DNA from: Propionibacterium acidifaciens DSM 21887
GTDB taxonomy: Bacteria > Actinomycetota > Actinomycetes > Propionibacteriales > Propionibacteriaceae
NCBI RefSeq assembly: GCF_000426605.1
Contig: NZ_AUFR01000026.1
Span: forward strand, 1 to 44,298
Reading direction: 5' to 3'
Length of the DNA: 44,298 nucleotides
The notes beneath the pieces were generated by a model. The model ran no database searches. It was not told the origin of the DNA and saw only the letters and a program-made list of their open reading frames with translations. Each line of letters starts with the position of its first letter. The stretch's first letter is position 1. Positions 35,852 to 43,827 of the stretch are shown in pieces. A program made the translations under genes and the position numbers.

Positions 35852-37939
35852 TCACTCCGCGGCCCGTCTGCCGCGGGCCGCGTCTTCCACGGCCCGGGCG
35901 CGTTCGTGACGCACCTGCTTGACGCGCAGGGCGGTCGCCGCCATGAGGACTATGCCCGAGGCGATGATGATCACCCAGGCGACGCGCCCCGAACTGTTGG
36001 CCGAGACGACGAACTCGCTGCGCGGCCCGAGCTCGGTGGCGTGCTCGCCGGTGGTCATGACAACGGCGTTCATCTGCACGTCGCCGTTGCTCGTCGCCCG
36101 CGGGGCGATGCGCACGGTGACCGACTCGCCCGCCCCGATCTCGAGCACGTCGGTGTCGTCGATGGAGATGCGTCCCGGATTGTCGGACGCGAAGTGGATG
36201 CGCACCCTGACCGGAACGCTCATGGTGTTGGTGACCGACACGGGCAGGGCGCTGTCGTCGTCGGGGATGACGAGACGCTCGCTGATGTGGACGCTCACCT
36301 CGCCCGAGGAGAGCGCCTGGCTGATCGGCGCGAGGGCCGTCCGGACGTACTCGTCCGCGTCGGCGTCGCTGGGGAAGGACGAGCTCCACGCGGCCAGCGT
36401 CAGGGCGTCCGCGTCGATGCCCGGGCCCCGGCCGGTGAGCTCCTCGTAGACGCCGAGGTCGCCGCGGGCCGTGCGCTCGGGCCCGGAGCGGTCGGTCGGG
36501 CTGCTCGGCGCCGTGTCCTGGGCGCTGGTCGTGACCGGCTGCTGCGAGGCGGTGAGCTCGTCGACGGTGACGCGGGCGCGCCCGTCGGCGCCGGCCAGTT
36601 CGGCTCGGGCGGCGTCCGCCGTGGCGACGACGTCGACCGCCGGGGAGCCCGACAGCGAGTAGACGAGCTGCTCGGCCCGCAGGCGGGCGGCGCGCTGGGC
36701 GTCGGAGTCCGAGCCGTCCCCGGCGCTGCCCTGGGCGATGGACTCGTGGGTGGCCAGCATCGCGAGGTCGTCCACCCGGTAGTACTCGCCGTCGGCGTCG
36801 AGATCGGGGGCCAGGACGAGTCCGGGGTCGACCCCGTCGAGGAGGTCGACGATCGCCTGCGAGGTGGACGAGCCGTCCGTGACGACGGCCAGGGGCAGGA
36901 CGGCCAGCGGGTGGGCGGCCGGCAGGGCGTCCTCCGCGGCGCCGACGAGCTCGCCCCGCCCGGCGGCCGCAGCGGCGGTGACGTCGGGGGAACCGTACAG
37001 GGTGCGGTGGCTGCGCCCGTTCGCGGCGATGCGCCGCAGCCGGTCGAGGAACGAGGCGGCCGCCGCCTGGCCGGTGCCGTCGGCGGTCGTGCCGGGCCCG
37101 GTGCGCACCTGGTAGCCGGACGACATGGCCGTCAGCTCGTCCCACAGGAGCGGGTCGATGAGGCTCGAGACGTCGTCGGCCTCCGCCAGGTCGGCGATGA
37201 GGTCGAGGCGGCCGCCCCCGGCGATCTCGGCGGCCAGGTGGTCGTCGGTGAGGACGGCCTGGCCGGCCGCGCCGTCGTCGGTGGAGGGCACGAGCGAGGG
37301 CGCGCTGGACAGCACGGCGACTGTCGCCGCTTGGTAGCCGCCCTCTCCCGGGCAGGTGATGACGGTGCGGGCCGAGGCGATGAGCCCCCCCTCGGCGTCG
37401 ACGAGCATCGCCCCCACGAGATAGGCGCTGGAGGCGCTCATGAGACCGAGCGCCTCGGACGAGGCCCTGAGCGAGTACGGGGCCGACGCCCCGGCGTCCA
37501 GGTCGGCGACCGTCGCGGACGCCTCGGCACCGGGCACGGGCGGGGTGCTCGTGACGTCCTGCTCGGCGGACAGCGCGTTGCTGAGGGCGTCGCCGTTGGT
37601 GATGGGCCCGCGGGCGCTCCACAGGCGCACCGTGGCTCCGGCGAGCCGGTTCGGGCCGGTGTTCGTGAGCGTCCCGGAGAGCGTCACCTCGCTCGGGACG
37701 CGGACGGTCGCCGGGTCCAGACCGGTGATCGTGAGGTCGGCGCTCGTGCCGTCGGCGGACGCCGGCGCGGCGCCCGCGCCGAGCAGCCCCGCGACGAGGG
37801 CGAGCAGCACCGCCAGCGCGACCGGCCAGGACGGCCGGGCGCGCCGGGTCTGCGCGGACGCGGCTGAGTGCACCCGCTCATCGTAGGCGGTGGACATGTG
37901 AGCGGGACGCGCGCTCGCCGTGCCCATGCCGGCGCCCAT
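35852..37939 (-). CDS. DUF6049 secreted/membrane protein (Rv3909-like)
   Basis: A 695-residue protein with a signal peptide (about residues 38-62, WPVALAVLLALVAGLLGAGAAPASA), a long extracytoplasmic region and one C-terminal membrane helix (about 650-672, VAWVIIIASGIVLMAATAL) followed by a short basic tail. The N-terminal part contains an Ig-like segment (LTITGLDPATVRVPSEVTLSGTL). The C-terminal part before the helix has another (SVTNTMSVPVRVRIHFASD). This is the layout of the mycobacterial Rv3909 family encoded directly before murJ. The start is uncertain: ATG 37937-37939 has GGAG seven bases upstream, but ATG 37895-37897 and GTG 37871-37873 are also possible. It lies 95 bases upstream of the pseudokinase gene. 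The molecular role is unknown, probably cell envelope. Confidence 0.82.
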   Translation of the reverse strand: MGAGMGTASARPAHMSTAYDERVHSAASAQTRRARPSWPVALAVLLALVAGLLGAGAAPASADGTSADLTITGLDPATVRVPSEVTLSGTLTNTGPNRLAGATVRLWSARGPITNGDALSNALSAEQDVTSTPPVPGAEASATVADLDAGASAPYSLRASSEALGLMSASSAYLVGAMLVDAEGGLIASARTVITCPGEGGYQAATVAVLSSAPSLVPSTDDGAAGQAVLTDDHLAAEIAGGGRLDLIADLAEADDVSSLIDPLLWDELTAMSSGYQVRTGPGTTADGTGQAAAASFLDRLRRIAANGRSHRTLYGSPDVTAAAAAGRGELVGAAEDALPAAHPLAVLPLAVVTDGSSTSQAIVDLLDGVDPGLVLAPDLDADGEYYRVDDLAMLATHESIAQGSAGDGSDSDAQRAARLRAEQLVYSLSGSPAVDVVATADAARAELAGADGRARVTVDELTASQQPVTTSAQDTAPSSPTDRSGPERTARGDLGVYEELTGRGPGIDADALTLAAWSSSFPSDADADEYVRTALAPISQALSSGEVSVHISERLVIPDDDSALPVSVTNTMSVPVRVRIHFASDNPGRISIDDTDVLEIGAGESVTVRIAPRATSNGDVQMNAVVMTTGEHATELGPRSEFVVSANSSGRVAWVIIIASGIVLMAATALRVKQVRHERARAVEDAARGRRAAE

Positions 37940-37954
37940 CGAGCGGCTCCGCGC

Positions 37955-39436
37955 CTACGCCCGGCGTTCCTTGAGGGCGCCGCGGCCGAGGCTCACGCGG
38001 TCGAAGACGGCCAGTGCCAGCGAGATCGCGATGAACACGGTGATCGCCGCATAGGCGCTCGTGAGGGCCCTCGTCCAGCCCGAGGAGACGAGCGAGTAGA
38101 AGATGGCGGTCGTCACGGCGTTGCCGATGGCCGTCGTGATGCGCTCGGCCGTGGACTTGACGCCGCCCGCGACACCGCCCTCGGCCGGGGGGATCTCGAT
38201 CATCGAGAGGGTCTGGATGCAGCCCGTCATGCAACCGTTGCCGAAGCCGATGAGGGTCAGCGGGGCCATGAGCCACCAGAAGCTGTACCCGTGCTCGATC
38301 GTGAAGGCTGCCGTGGCCGCCGTGAGGACGACACCGGCCACCATGCACGACAGGCCGACGATGACGATGGTGCGGCCCTTGGCCAGCGCCATGCGCCCGG
38401 TGGCGATCGAGGTGACGGCCGAGACGAGCGCGTTCGGCAGGCCGATCATGCCGGCGGCGAGGGCCGAGGCGCCCATGCCGTTCTGGATGAACAGGGCCAC
38501 GAGGACGAAGACCGAGGTGCCGCCGAGGAACTGCATGCCGCTGATGGCGGTGGCGTGGGTGAAGGAGCGGTGGCGGAACAGCGCCAGGTCGACCATCGGC
38601 TGACGGCCGCGGGCCTTGTAGGAGCGTTCCCAGCGCACCCACAGCCACATGAGCGCGGCGCCGGGGGCCAGGAGGGCGAAGGACGGGCCCGTCTTGATCA
38701 TGAACGGCAGCATGATGCACAGCACCGCCGCCATGAGCAGGGCGACGGCGAGCGGGTCGAGGTCGAGATGGCGGGCCCGCGCCGTGCCCTCGCGCCGCTC
38801 GCGGGCCCGGCGCCGCTCGCTCTCGAAGGGGAACCAGCGCAGCGCCAGGACGATGCCGAGCAGGCCCAGCGGGAAGTTCCAGATGAAGGAGGCGCGCCAG
38901 CCGTTCTCGGGGCCGACCATGCGGATGATGATGCCCGTGAGCAGCGGGCCGGCCGTCACCGACGCCGAGATGACGAGTCCGAAGACACTGAACGCTTTCG
39001 CGCGGGCCTGGCCCTTGAAGTACTGCTGGATCATGCCGATCGTCTGCGGATTGTAGACGCCGGCGCCGAAGCCCTGCGCGATGCGGGCCAGGTTGAGCAG
39101 ATGGGGGTTGTCGACGACGCCGCACGCCAGCGAGCCGAGGCTGAAGATGGCCACGCCGATGATCCAGAGGGTGCCGCGCCCGAGCACGTCGCCGATGCGG
39201 CCGGCGGCGACGAGGACCATGCCGAACAGCAGCGCGTAACCCGAGAGCATCCACTGCATCGAGGTGTTCGAGGCGCCGATCGCCGTTTCGATGGTCGGCA
39301 GCGCGACGTTGATCGACGAGACGGCCATGAGCTCCATGGCCAGCAGGATCATGAGGGTGAACAGGATCTTCATGCGGTTGAAGACCCTCGGGGAGTCCTC
39401 GATGCGGATGAGATGGTTCTCCGTGTTGAAAGGCAC
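37955..39436 (-). CDS. MFS drug/lipid exporter, DHA2 (14-helix) type
   Basis: A 493-residue permease with about 14 hydrophobic segments. MFS motif A-like sequence is GRIGDVLGRGTLWIIG, and motif C-like features occur in helix 5 (VFGLVISASVTAGPLLTG). The N-terminal helix reads ILFTLMILLAMELMAVSSINVALPTI, typical for EmrB/QacA exporters, and the loop QTIGMIQQYFKGQARAKAF is in the usual place. GTG at 39434-39436 has AAGGA four bases upstream; the longer frame is a Pro/Arg-rich read-through. It lies 15 bases upstream of the DUF6049 gene and 371 bases downstream of the ketosynthase pair. It could export the product of that cluster, but this is inference. Confidence 0.9.
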   Translation of the reverse strand: MPFNTENHLIRIEDSPRVFNRMKILFTLMILLAMELMAVSSINVALPTIETAIGASNTSMQWMLSGYALLFGMVLVAAGRIGDVLGRGTLWIIGVAIFSLGSLACGVVDNPHLLNLARIAQGFGAGVYNPQTIGMIQQYFKGQARAKAFSVFGLVISASVTAGPLLTGIIIRMVGPENGWRASFIWNFPLGLLGIVLALRWFPFESERRRARERREGTARARHLDLDPLAVALLMAAVLCIMLPFMIKTGPSFALLAPGAALMWLWVRWERSYKARGRQPMVDLALFRHRSFTHATAISGMQFLGGTSVFVLVALFIQNGMGASALAAGMIGLPNALVSAVTSIATGRMALAKGRTIVIVGLSCMVAGVVLTAATAAFTIEHGYSFWWLMAPLTLIGFGNGCMTGCIQTLSMIEIPPAEGGVAGGVKSTAERITTAIGNAVTTAIFYSLVSSGWTRALTSAYAAITVFIAISLALAVFDRVSLGRGALKERRA

Positions 39437-39755
39437 TTGTTCCTTCGTTCTCCTCGTCGGCTCCGGCGCCGGCCGGCGACCCGCCGGCTGCCCGGATCGT
39501 CCGATGCGACCGCCTGACGACCGGCTCAATTATCGGACCCGGGTTCAAGCCGGCCGTCGAGGGCGCGTCCCCGACGGCCGGGCCCGACCGGCGCCGTGCG
39601 GCCCCGTCGCGCGGCCCTGGCGCGCGACGGGGGCATCGGGGACCCGCGCCCGGGCCCGGCCGCCTCCCGCCGTCCTACGGCCCGGGCGCGCGGGCCGGGC
39701 GCCGTCTCACCCCGACGGCGGGGTCCCGGAGATCACGGAGAACGGCCGCGACCCC
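39437..39755. other. 319-bp spacer between the MFS gene and the ketosynthase operon
   Basis: No gene is supported in this very GC-rich stretch. It contains the MFS leader (SD at about 39441-39446) and leads into the inverted repeat at 39756-39822. Confidence 0.4.
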
Positions 39756-39822
39756 GCCGCGGACGGACGAGCCGTCCTGGGCCGCGACCGACGAGTCCGT
39801 CCGCGCCTCATCCGTCCGCGGC
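39756..39822 (-). terminator. Inverted repeat at the end of the ketosynthase operon
   Basis: GCCGCGGACGGA (39756-39767) is perfectly complementary to TCCGTCCGCGGC (39811-39822), a 12-bp stem overlapping the KSbeta stop. A second copy TCCGTCCGCG (39796-39805) can pair with the same left arm, so two alternative hairpins exist. It is a plausible terminator of the minus-strand operon; no T-run. Confidence 0.4.
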
Positions 39823-41025
39823 CGACAGCACGAGCCCGGAGATCCTGCTTCCGAAAAGGCTCCGGTGCAGGATGAGGACGTTCCTGATGGTCCGGTCCTC
39901 GGTGTCGTCCCCGACGAACCACTCCTCGTGGTTCTCCGCGGCGCTGCAGGCGAGCCCCGGAACCTGCTGATGCCGCAGGCAGAGCACGGCGGTGATGATG
40001 TTGGTGATGATGCTGAAGCTGATTCCGTAGCCCGTGATCGGGTTCGGCGTGTAGATCAGCCCCCGAGCGGTCGGGAGGAGCCCGGTGACAGCGGCGAGTT
40101 CCGAGTCCGTCGTGCTCGGGTCGCCGTCCGCCGTCGGGATGACCAGGTCGATGTCCGAGAGGCCGATGCGCGCCCTGTCGACGAGCCCGGTGATGAGCCT
40201 GCGGTACTCGGCGTCGATGCGGGCGTCGCGGGAGAACAGCGCCCTGCCCGCGTTCAGGGTGCCGATGGCGGTCACGCTGGCGAGGGGGGTCGCTCCCCTC
40301 TCGACCGCGACCCGCGGGTCCTCGACCCCGATGACGGCGCCGCCGTTGCTGGGCGCGAATCCGGTCCGTCGCGCGGAGAACGGCTCGTACTCGGTGTCGC
40401 AGAAGGTCAGGGAGTCCGCGCAGTAGTCGACGAGCAGATCCAGGGGGACCGCCTCCGCCGCGCCGACGAGGACAGCCCTGTTCCGCCCGCCCTCGATCGT
40501 CTGGGACGCGAGGTCCAGGGCGTCGGATCCGATGCACGACCCCGTCGTGACGGCGCAGTTCTCCCCCCTCGTGCCCAGGGCGCAGGAGATCTCCCCCACG
40601 CTCGATCCGAAGTAGAACGCCATGCCCGTGCGCGGGGATATCCTCTTCGGCCTGCCCTCGACCACCTTCATCACCTGCTTGATGCCGAAACCTATCTGCG
40701 CGAAGGCCGTCCCCATGATGACGCCGATGTCCGAGGGGTCCAGATGATCCTGCGAGGAGAGCCTCCGGATGGACATCGCCTCCGCGCAGTCGAGCGCGGT
40801 CGTCGTCGCGTAGATGATCTGGTCGTCCATGTACCGGGTGCGTCTGCCGAGCTCGGGGTACCTGTCCAGCGGCACCCTCGCCGGCACCGAGGACAGGAAC
40901 CGCTTCCCCGAGGGCCGCGAGTGGTGCCTGAGTGAGCTCGATTTCGCGATCAGTCCGTCCCAGAGGGAATCGGCCCCACTGGTGCCCCCGGACGAGTATC
41001 CCAGGCCGGTCACGTGCAGTCTCAT
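39808..41025 (-). CDS. Ketosynthase-like protein lacking catalytic residues (chain-length-factor-like, KSbeta)
   Basis: A 405-residue thiolase-fold protein of the FabF family. In a gap-free alignment with the neighbouring active KS, the catalytic Cys position is Ser163 (VTTGSCIGSD, with a Cys only at +1). The first catalytic His (in HGTGT) becomes Ala (PTADGDPSTTDSE), and the second His (in IGHAFG) becomes Tyr (PITGYGISFS). The loss of all three residues, plus tight coupling to KSalpha (TGA-C-ATG, SD GGGAGGA), points to a chain-length factor that shapes the cavity of a KSalpha/KSbeta heterodimer. Classical type II PKS factors have Gln at the Cys position, so this is a divergent type. A different role as an acyl-binding scaffold is possible. 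Confidence 0.82.
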   Translation of the reverse strand: MRLHVTGLGYSSGGTSGADSLWDGLIAKSSSLRHHSRPSGKRFLSSVPARVPLDRYPELGRRTRYMDDQIIYATTTALDCAEAMSIRRLSSQDHLDPSDIGVIMGTAFAQIGFGIKQVMKVVEGRPKRISPRTGMAFYFGSSVGEISCALGTRGENCAVTTGSCIGSDALDLASQTIEGGRNRAVLVGAAEAVPLDLLVDYCADSLTFCDTEYEPFSARRTGFAPSNGGAVIGVEDPRVAVERGATPLASVTAIGTLNAGRALFSRDARIDAEYRRLITGLVDRARIGLSDIDLVIPTADGDPSTTDSELAAVTGLLPTARGLIYTPNPITGYGISFSIITNIITAVLCLRHQQVPGLACSAAENHEEWFVGDDTEDRTIRNVLILHRSLFGSRISGLVLSAADG

Positions 41026-41026
41026 G

Positions 41027-42277
41027 TCAGTCCTCCCAGCCTGCCATCACGAGTGCCATGTTCGATCCCCCGAATCCGGTCGCCGTCTTCAGCGCGTAGT
41101 CGCATCGGGTGACGGGACGCGCCTCGTTCGGCACGCAGTCGATGTCGCACTCGGGATCGGGGGCGGAGTAGTTGATGGTCGGTGGAAGGATCTTGTCGAC
41201 GAGGATCATGCCCAGGCACACCAGCTCCAACGCGCTCGCTCCCCCGAACGCATGGCCGATCATCGATTTGATGGAGCCGATCGGCACATCGGTCCGGCCC
41301 AGCGCGTCCGTGATCGCCCGGACCTCCGCCCGGTCGTTCTCGCGGGTGCCGGTCCCGTGGCAGCTGACGTAGTCGATCCGGTCCGGAGCGATGGACGCCT
41401 CGGCGAGGGCCTGCCGGATGGCATCCGCCCAGCGGCTTCCGTCGTGGGAGGGACGCACCATGTCCTCGCCGTCGGATGTCGCGGCGTAGCCGATGATCTC
41501 GCCGTAGATGCGCGCGTTCCGCGCCAACGCCGAGTCCAGGTCCTCGAGGACGAGGAATCCGGAGCCCTCGCCGAAGACCATGCCGTCCCGATCGGCGGAG
41601 AACGGCTTGCAGGCGCGGGCGGGATCGCCGGTCCACCGGGACGTCGCTCCGATGATCTGGAAGCTCATGTAGTTGGTGATGGCGATGGGGGCGTCGCAGC
41701 CTCCGGCGAGCGCCACCGTCGTCCGGCCCTCCTTGACGTCCCGGAAGCCCAGCCCGACCGATTCACCACCGGCATAGCAGCTGGTGCTCACCGAACGCAT
41801 GATCCCATCGGCGGAGAAGCGGTGGGCGATCAGATCGGGCCAGGCCCCCGGGCAGAAGGCGTGCGCGAGCGAGAAGTCCGGGAGCGGGGTCCGGGTGAGA
41901 TGCGAGACGGCCATGTCGGTGGCGCTCAGAATCCCGGCCGTCGTCGTTCCCAGGTAGACGCCGAACCGGTCGTTCGGGATCGTCTCCCCGAGGGCGGACC
42001 CCAGCCGGGCGTCGTCGAACGCCTCCTGGGCCGCGACGAGGGCGAACTGCGTACCGCGGTCGGTCAGGTGCGCGTAGGCCTCGGCCCCGGGGAGCGCCGT
42101 GGTGAAGTCGAAGTCCTGGAATTCCGCTCCGAGCGGCGGGGAGGACATCTCGTACCCGGCCAGTGAGCGCAGGCTGTCCACGGCGCTCCTGCCGCTCACG
42201 ACGGAGCGCCACAGCGTGCGGGCCCCCAGCCCGTACGCCGACACGGCCCCCACACCGGTGATCACGACTCTGTGCAT
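41027..42277 (-). CDS. Beta-ketoacyl synthase, FabF/KSalpha type, catalytically complete
   Basis: A 416-residue condensing enzyme that elongates acyl-ACP chains. The catalytic triad is intact: Cys167 (SVSTSCYAGGES), His307 (SCHGTGTRENDRAE) and His342 (IKSMIGHAFGG, with Lys337). The C-terminal GFGGSNMALV block is standard. The ATG at 42275-42277 has GAGGA nine bases upstream; an overlapping upstream ATG opens another frame (MKCTES) and is not used. It is directly followed by the inactive KSbeta gene, and preceded by an SDR gene after 338 bases. This is a secondary-metabolism KS/CLF arrangement rather than the housekeeping fabF. No acyl carrier protein gene is visible nearby. Confidence 0.92.
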   Translation of the reverse strand: MHRVVITGVGAVSAYGLGARTLWRSVVSGRSAVDSLRSLAGYEMSSPPLGAEFQDFDFTTALPGAEAYAHLTDRGTQFALVAAQEAFDDARLGSALGETIPNDRFGVYLGTTTAGILSATDMAVSHLTRTPLPDFSLAHAFCPGAWPDLIAHRFSADGIMRSVSTSCYAGGESVGLGFRDVKEGRTTVALAGGCDAPIAITNYMSFQIIGATSRWTGDPARACKPFSADRDGMVFGEGSGFLVLEDLDSALARNARIYGEIIGYAATSDGEDMVRPSHDGSRWADAIRQALAEASIAPDRIDYVSCHGTGTRENDRAEVRAITDALGRTDVPIGSIKSMIGHAFGGASALELVCLGMILVDKILPPTINYSAPDPECDIDCVPNEARPVTRCDYALKTATGFGGSNMALVMAGWED

Positions 42278-42338
42278 TTCATCAGTTCCTCTTCGTTCGA
42301 TGGGTGATGCCCCGCCGGAAGGCTGTTCTCGGCGGCGC

Positions 42339-42365
42339 GCGGCGCCAAGGGGTTCTTGGCGCCGC
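42339..42365 (-). promoter_or_regulatory. Perfect 11-bp hairpin upstream of KSalpha
   Basis: GCGGCGCCAAG (42339-42349) and CTTGGCGCCGC (42355-42365) form a perfect 11-bp stem with a GGGTT loop, 61 bases upstream of the KSalpha start. No gene is supported in the spacer 42278-42615. It could attenuate or protect the transcript between the SDR and KS genes, or bind a regulator as a palindrome. Confidence 0.6.
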
Positions 42366-42615
42366 CGTCTGCCCGGGGCCCGGCCCTCAACTGCGCAGCG
42401 CGCACCCGGCGCCGGCGCGGAGGGGTTCTCCCGGGCACGGCAGGGCCCGGACGGCTCCGGTCGATCATGGGACTCGGCTGCGTCGGGCCGGACGGCATCC
42501 GGTTCGCTCGGCGGCCCGGGCGGAGCCGGGAGGTCCGTCCGTCGATGCCGCGGACGGTTCCCGCCGGCGGGTTCATGGGCGGTCCGCCCGGTGGGCGCGG
42601 TGACGGGGCCGCCGA

Positions 42616-43659
42616 CTACTCCTCCACCGGTGACTCGTCCCGGCCGGCTCCTCGCGGAACGGCCGCGCCGTTCTCCAGCCACCGTACGGTTCTCCCGAGG
42701 CCCGCCACGAGGTCGAACTCCGGGGAGTAGCCGAAGTCCGTGCGCGCCTTCCCGCAGGAGCAGATCCAGTAGTTCGTCGTCATCCACCGGACGTCCCGCG
42801 GCGTCAGCGGCGAGGTGAACCCGAAGATCCCGGCAAGGGCGTCGAGCACGTGGGAGGCCCCCAGCAGCGGGGCCCGCGGGAGGCTTCTCCGGGGCGGTTC
42901 CAGATGGTACGCCCCCGCCACCGCATCAATGATCTCCTGAAAGGCGTACGGCCGTGCGTCGGAGAGGAAATAGGTTCTTCCCACGGTGTTCTCCGACTGG
43001 GCCGCGTCGATCATTCCGCGGGTCAGGTTCTTGACATAGCAGAAATCCGACAGATTCCGGTGGCGGCCGGGGATGAGCAGCGGCAGGCCGTGGCGGGACG
43101 ACTTCTCGATGAGCTCGAAGAAGGGCTGCCAGTTCCGGTCGCCCTCGCCGTATGTCATGGCGGATCTGATGATGACCACGGGGCTTCCCGTCTCGGCGCG
43201 GTGCCGGAGCGCGGCGACCTCCATGTTCGCCTGGCAACGGCCGTAGTTCGTGAGCGGTCTCAGCTCGCTCTCCTCGGTGAGGGGGAGGCCGTCCCTGGAG
43301 GGCCCGGTGGCCGCGATCGAACTCTGGATGACGATGCGTGAGATCCTCGTGTCCAGCTCGGCCGCGGACAGGATGTTCGCGGTGCCGAGCAGGTTCTTCG
43401 AGTAGGACTCGTAGCTCCGGTGGGAGCTCGGGTGCTCGCTCTCGGCGAGGTGGAAGATCGTGTCCACCCCCGAGCTCGCATTCCGGACGGAGTCCTCGTC
43501 GGCGGGCGCGCCCGGGTGGACGGCGACCGCTTCCGGGAGCAGTGCTCGCGCGCCCCGGGCGTCTGGTGCGAGGACCCGGACGTCGTGCCCCCGGTCGAGG
43601 AGGTCCTCCACCAGGCTCCTGCCCACGAATCCGGTTGCGCCCGTGATCAGTGCTCTCAT
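42616..43659 (-). CDS. NAD(P)-dependent extended SDR (epimerase/dehydratase or 3-beta-HSD-like)
   Basis: A 347-residue Rossmann-fold protein. The cofactor loop is ITGATGFVGRSLVEDLLDRG at the N-terminus. Asp66 and His70 lie in SGVDTIFHLAE, and the Ser region is IVIQSSIAATGPS. The catalytic Tyr139 lies in NYGRCQANME, but the lysine of YxxxK is Gln143. Downstream features include IIRSAMTYGEGD and LLIPGRHRNLSDFCYVKNLTRG, as in NSDHL/3-beta-HSD-type and hopanoid-associated SDRs. The ATG (43657-43659) is preceded by AGGAAAG at four bases. It lies between the MMPL gene and the KS pair in one orientation, so it probably modifies the same lipid or polyketide. The Lys loss makes ordinary oxidoreductase activity uncertain. 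Confidence 0.85.
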   Translation of the reverse strand: MRALITGATGFVGRSLVEDLLDRGHDVRVLAPDARGARALLPEAVAVHPGAPADEDSVRNASSGVDTIFHLAESEHPSSHRSYESYSKNLLGTANILSAAELDTRISRIVIQSSIAATGPSRDGLPLTEESELRPLTNYGRCQANMEVAALRHRAETGSPVVIIRSAMTYGEGDRNWQPFFELIEKSSRHGLPLLIPGRHRNLSDFCYVKNLTRGMIDAAQSENTVGRTYFLSDARPYAFQEIIDAVAGAYHLEPPRRSLPRAPLLGASHVLDALAGIFGFTSPLTPRDVRWMTTNYWICSCGKARTDFGYSPEFDLVAGLGRTVRWLENGAAVPRGAGRDESPVEE

Positions 43660-43827
43660 CGGTCTTTCCTTTCGGCGTGCGGGTCAGCGGATCCCGCGTC
43701 CCGGGCAGGGCCGGGGTCGGTGCACCTGCTCTCGGCTGCCCGGGGAGCGGGCGTTCGTGGGACGCGGCGTCCGCGGGGGTGGGATCTGCGCGCGGCCTTG
43801 CGGACAGGAGGGCCGTCGTGCGGCGGT

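Noticed and set aside
35757-37622. A 1203-codon frame suggesting a longer kinase fusion
   Set aside because: The part above 35756 is an Arg/Pro-rich out-of-frame reading of the DUF6049 gene; the pseudokinase has its own ATG with an SD.
41014-41019. CACGTG-containing or other partial palindromes as extra parS sites
   Set aside because: None extends to the TTTCACGTGAAA core; only the two sites in parA qualify.
42262-42576. A 104-codon minus frame overlapping the KSalpha start
   Set aside because: Low-complexity Pro/Arg sequence; it uses the ATG that is out of frame with the conserved KS N-terminus and is not an acyl carrier protein (no DSL motif).
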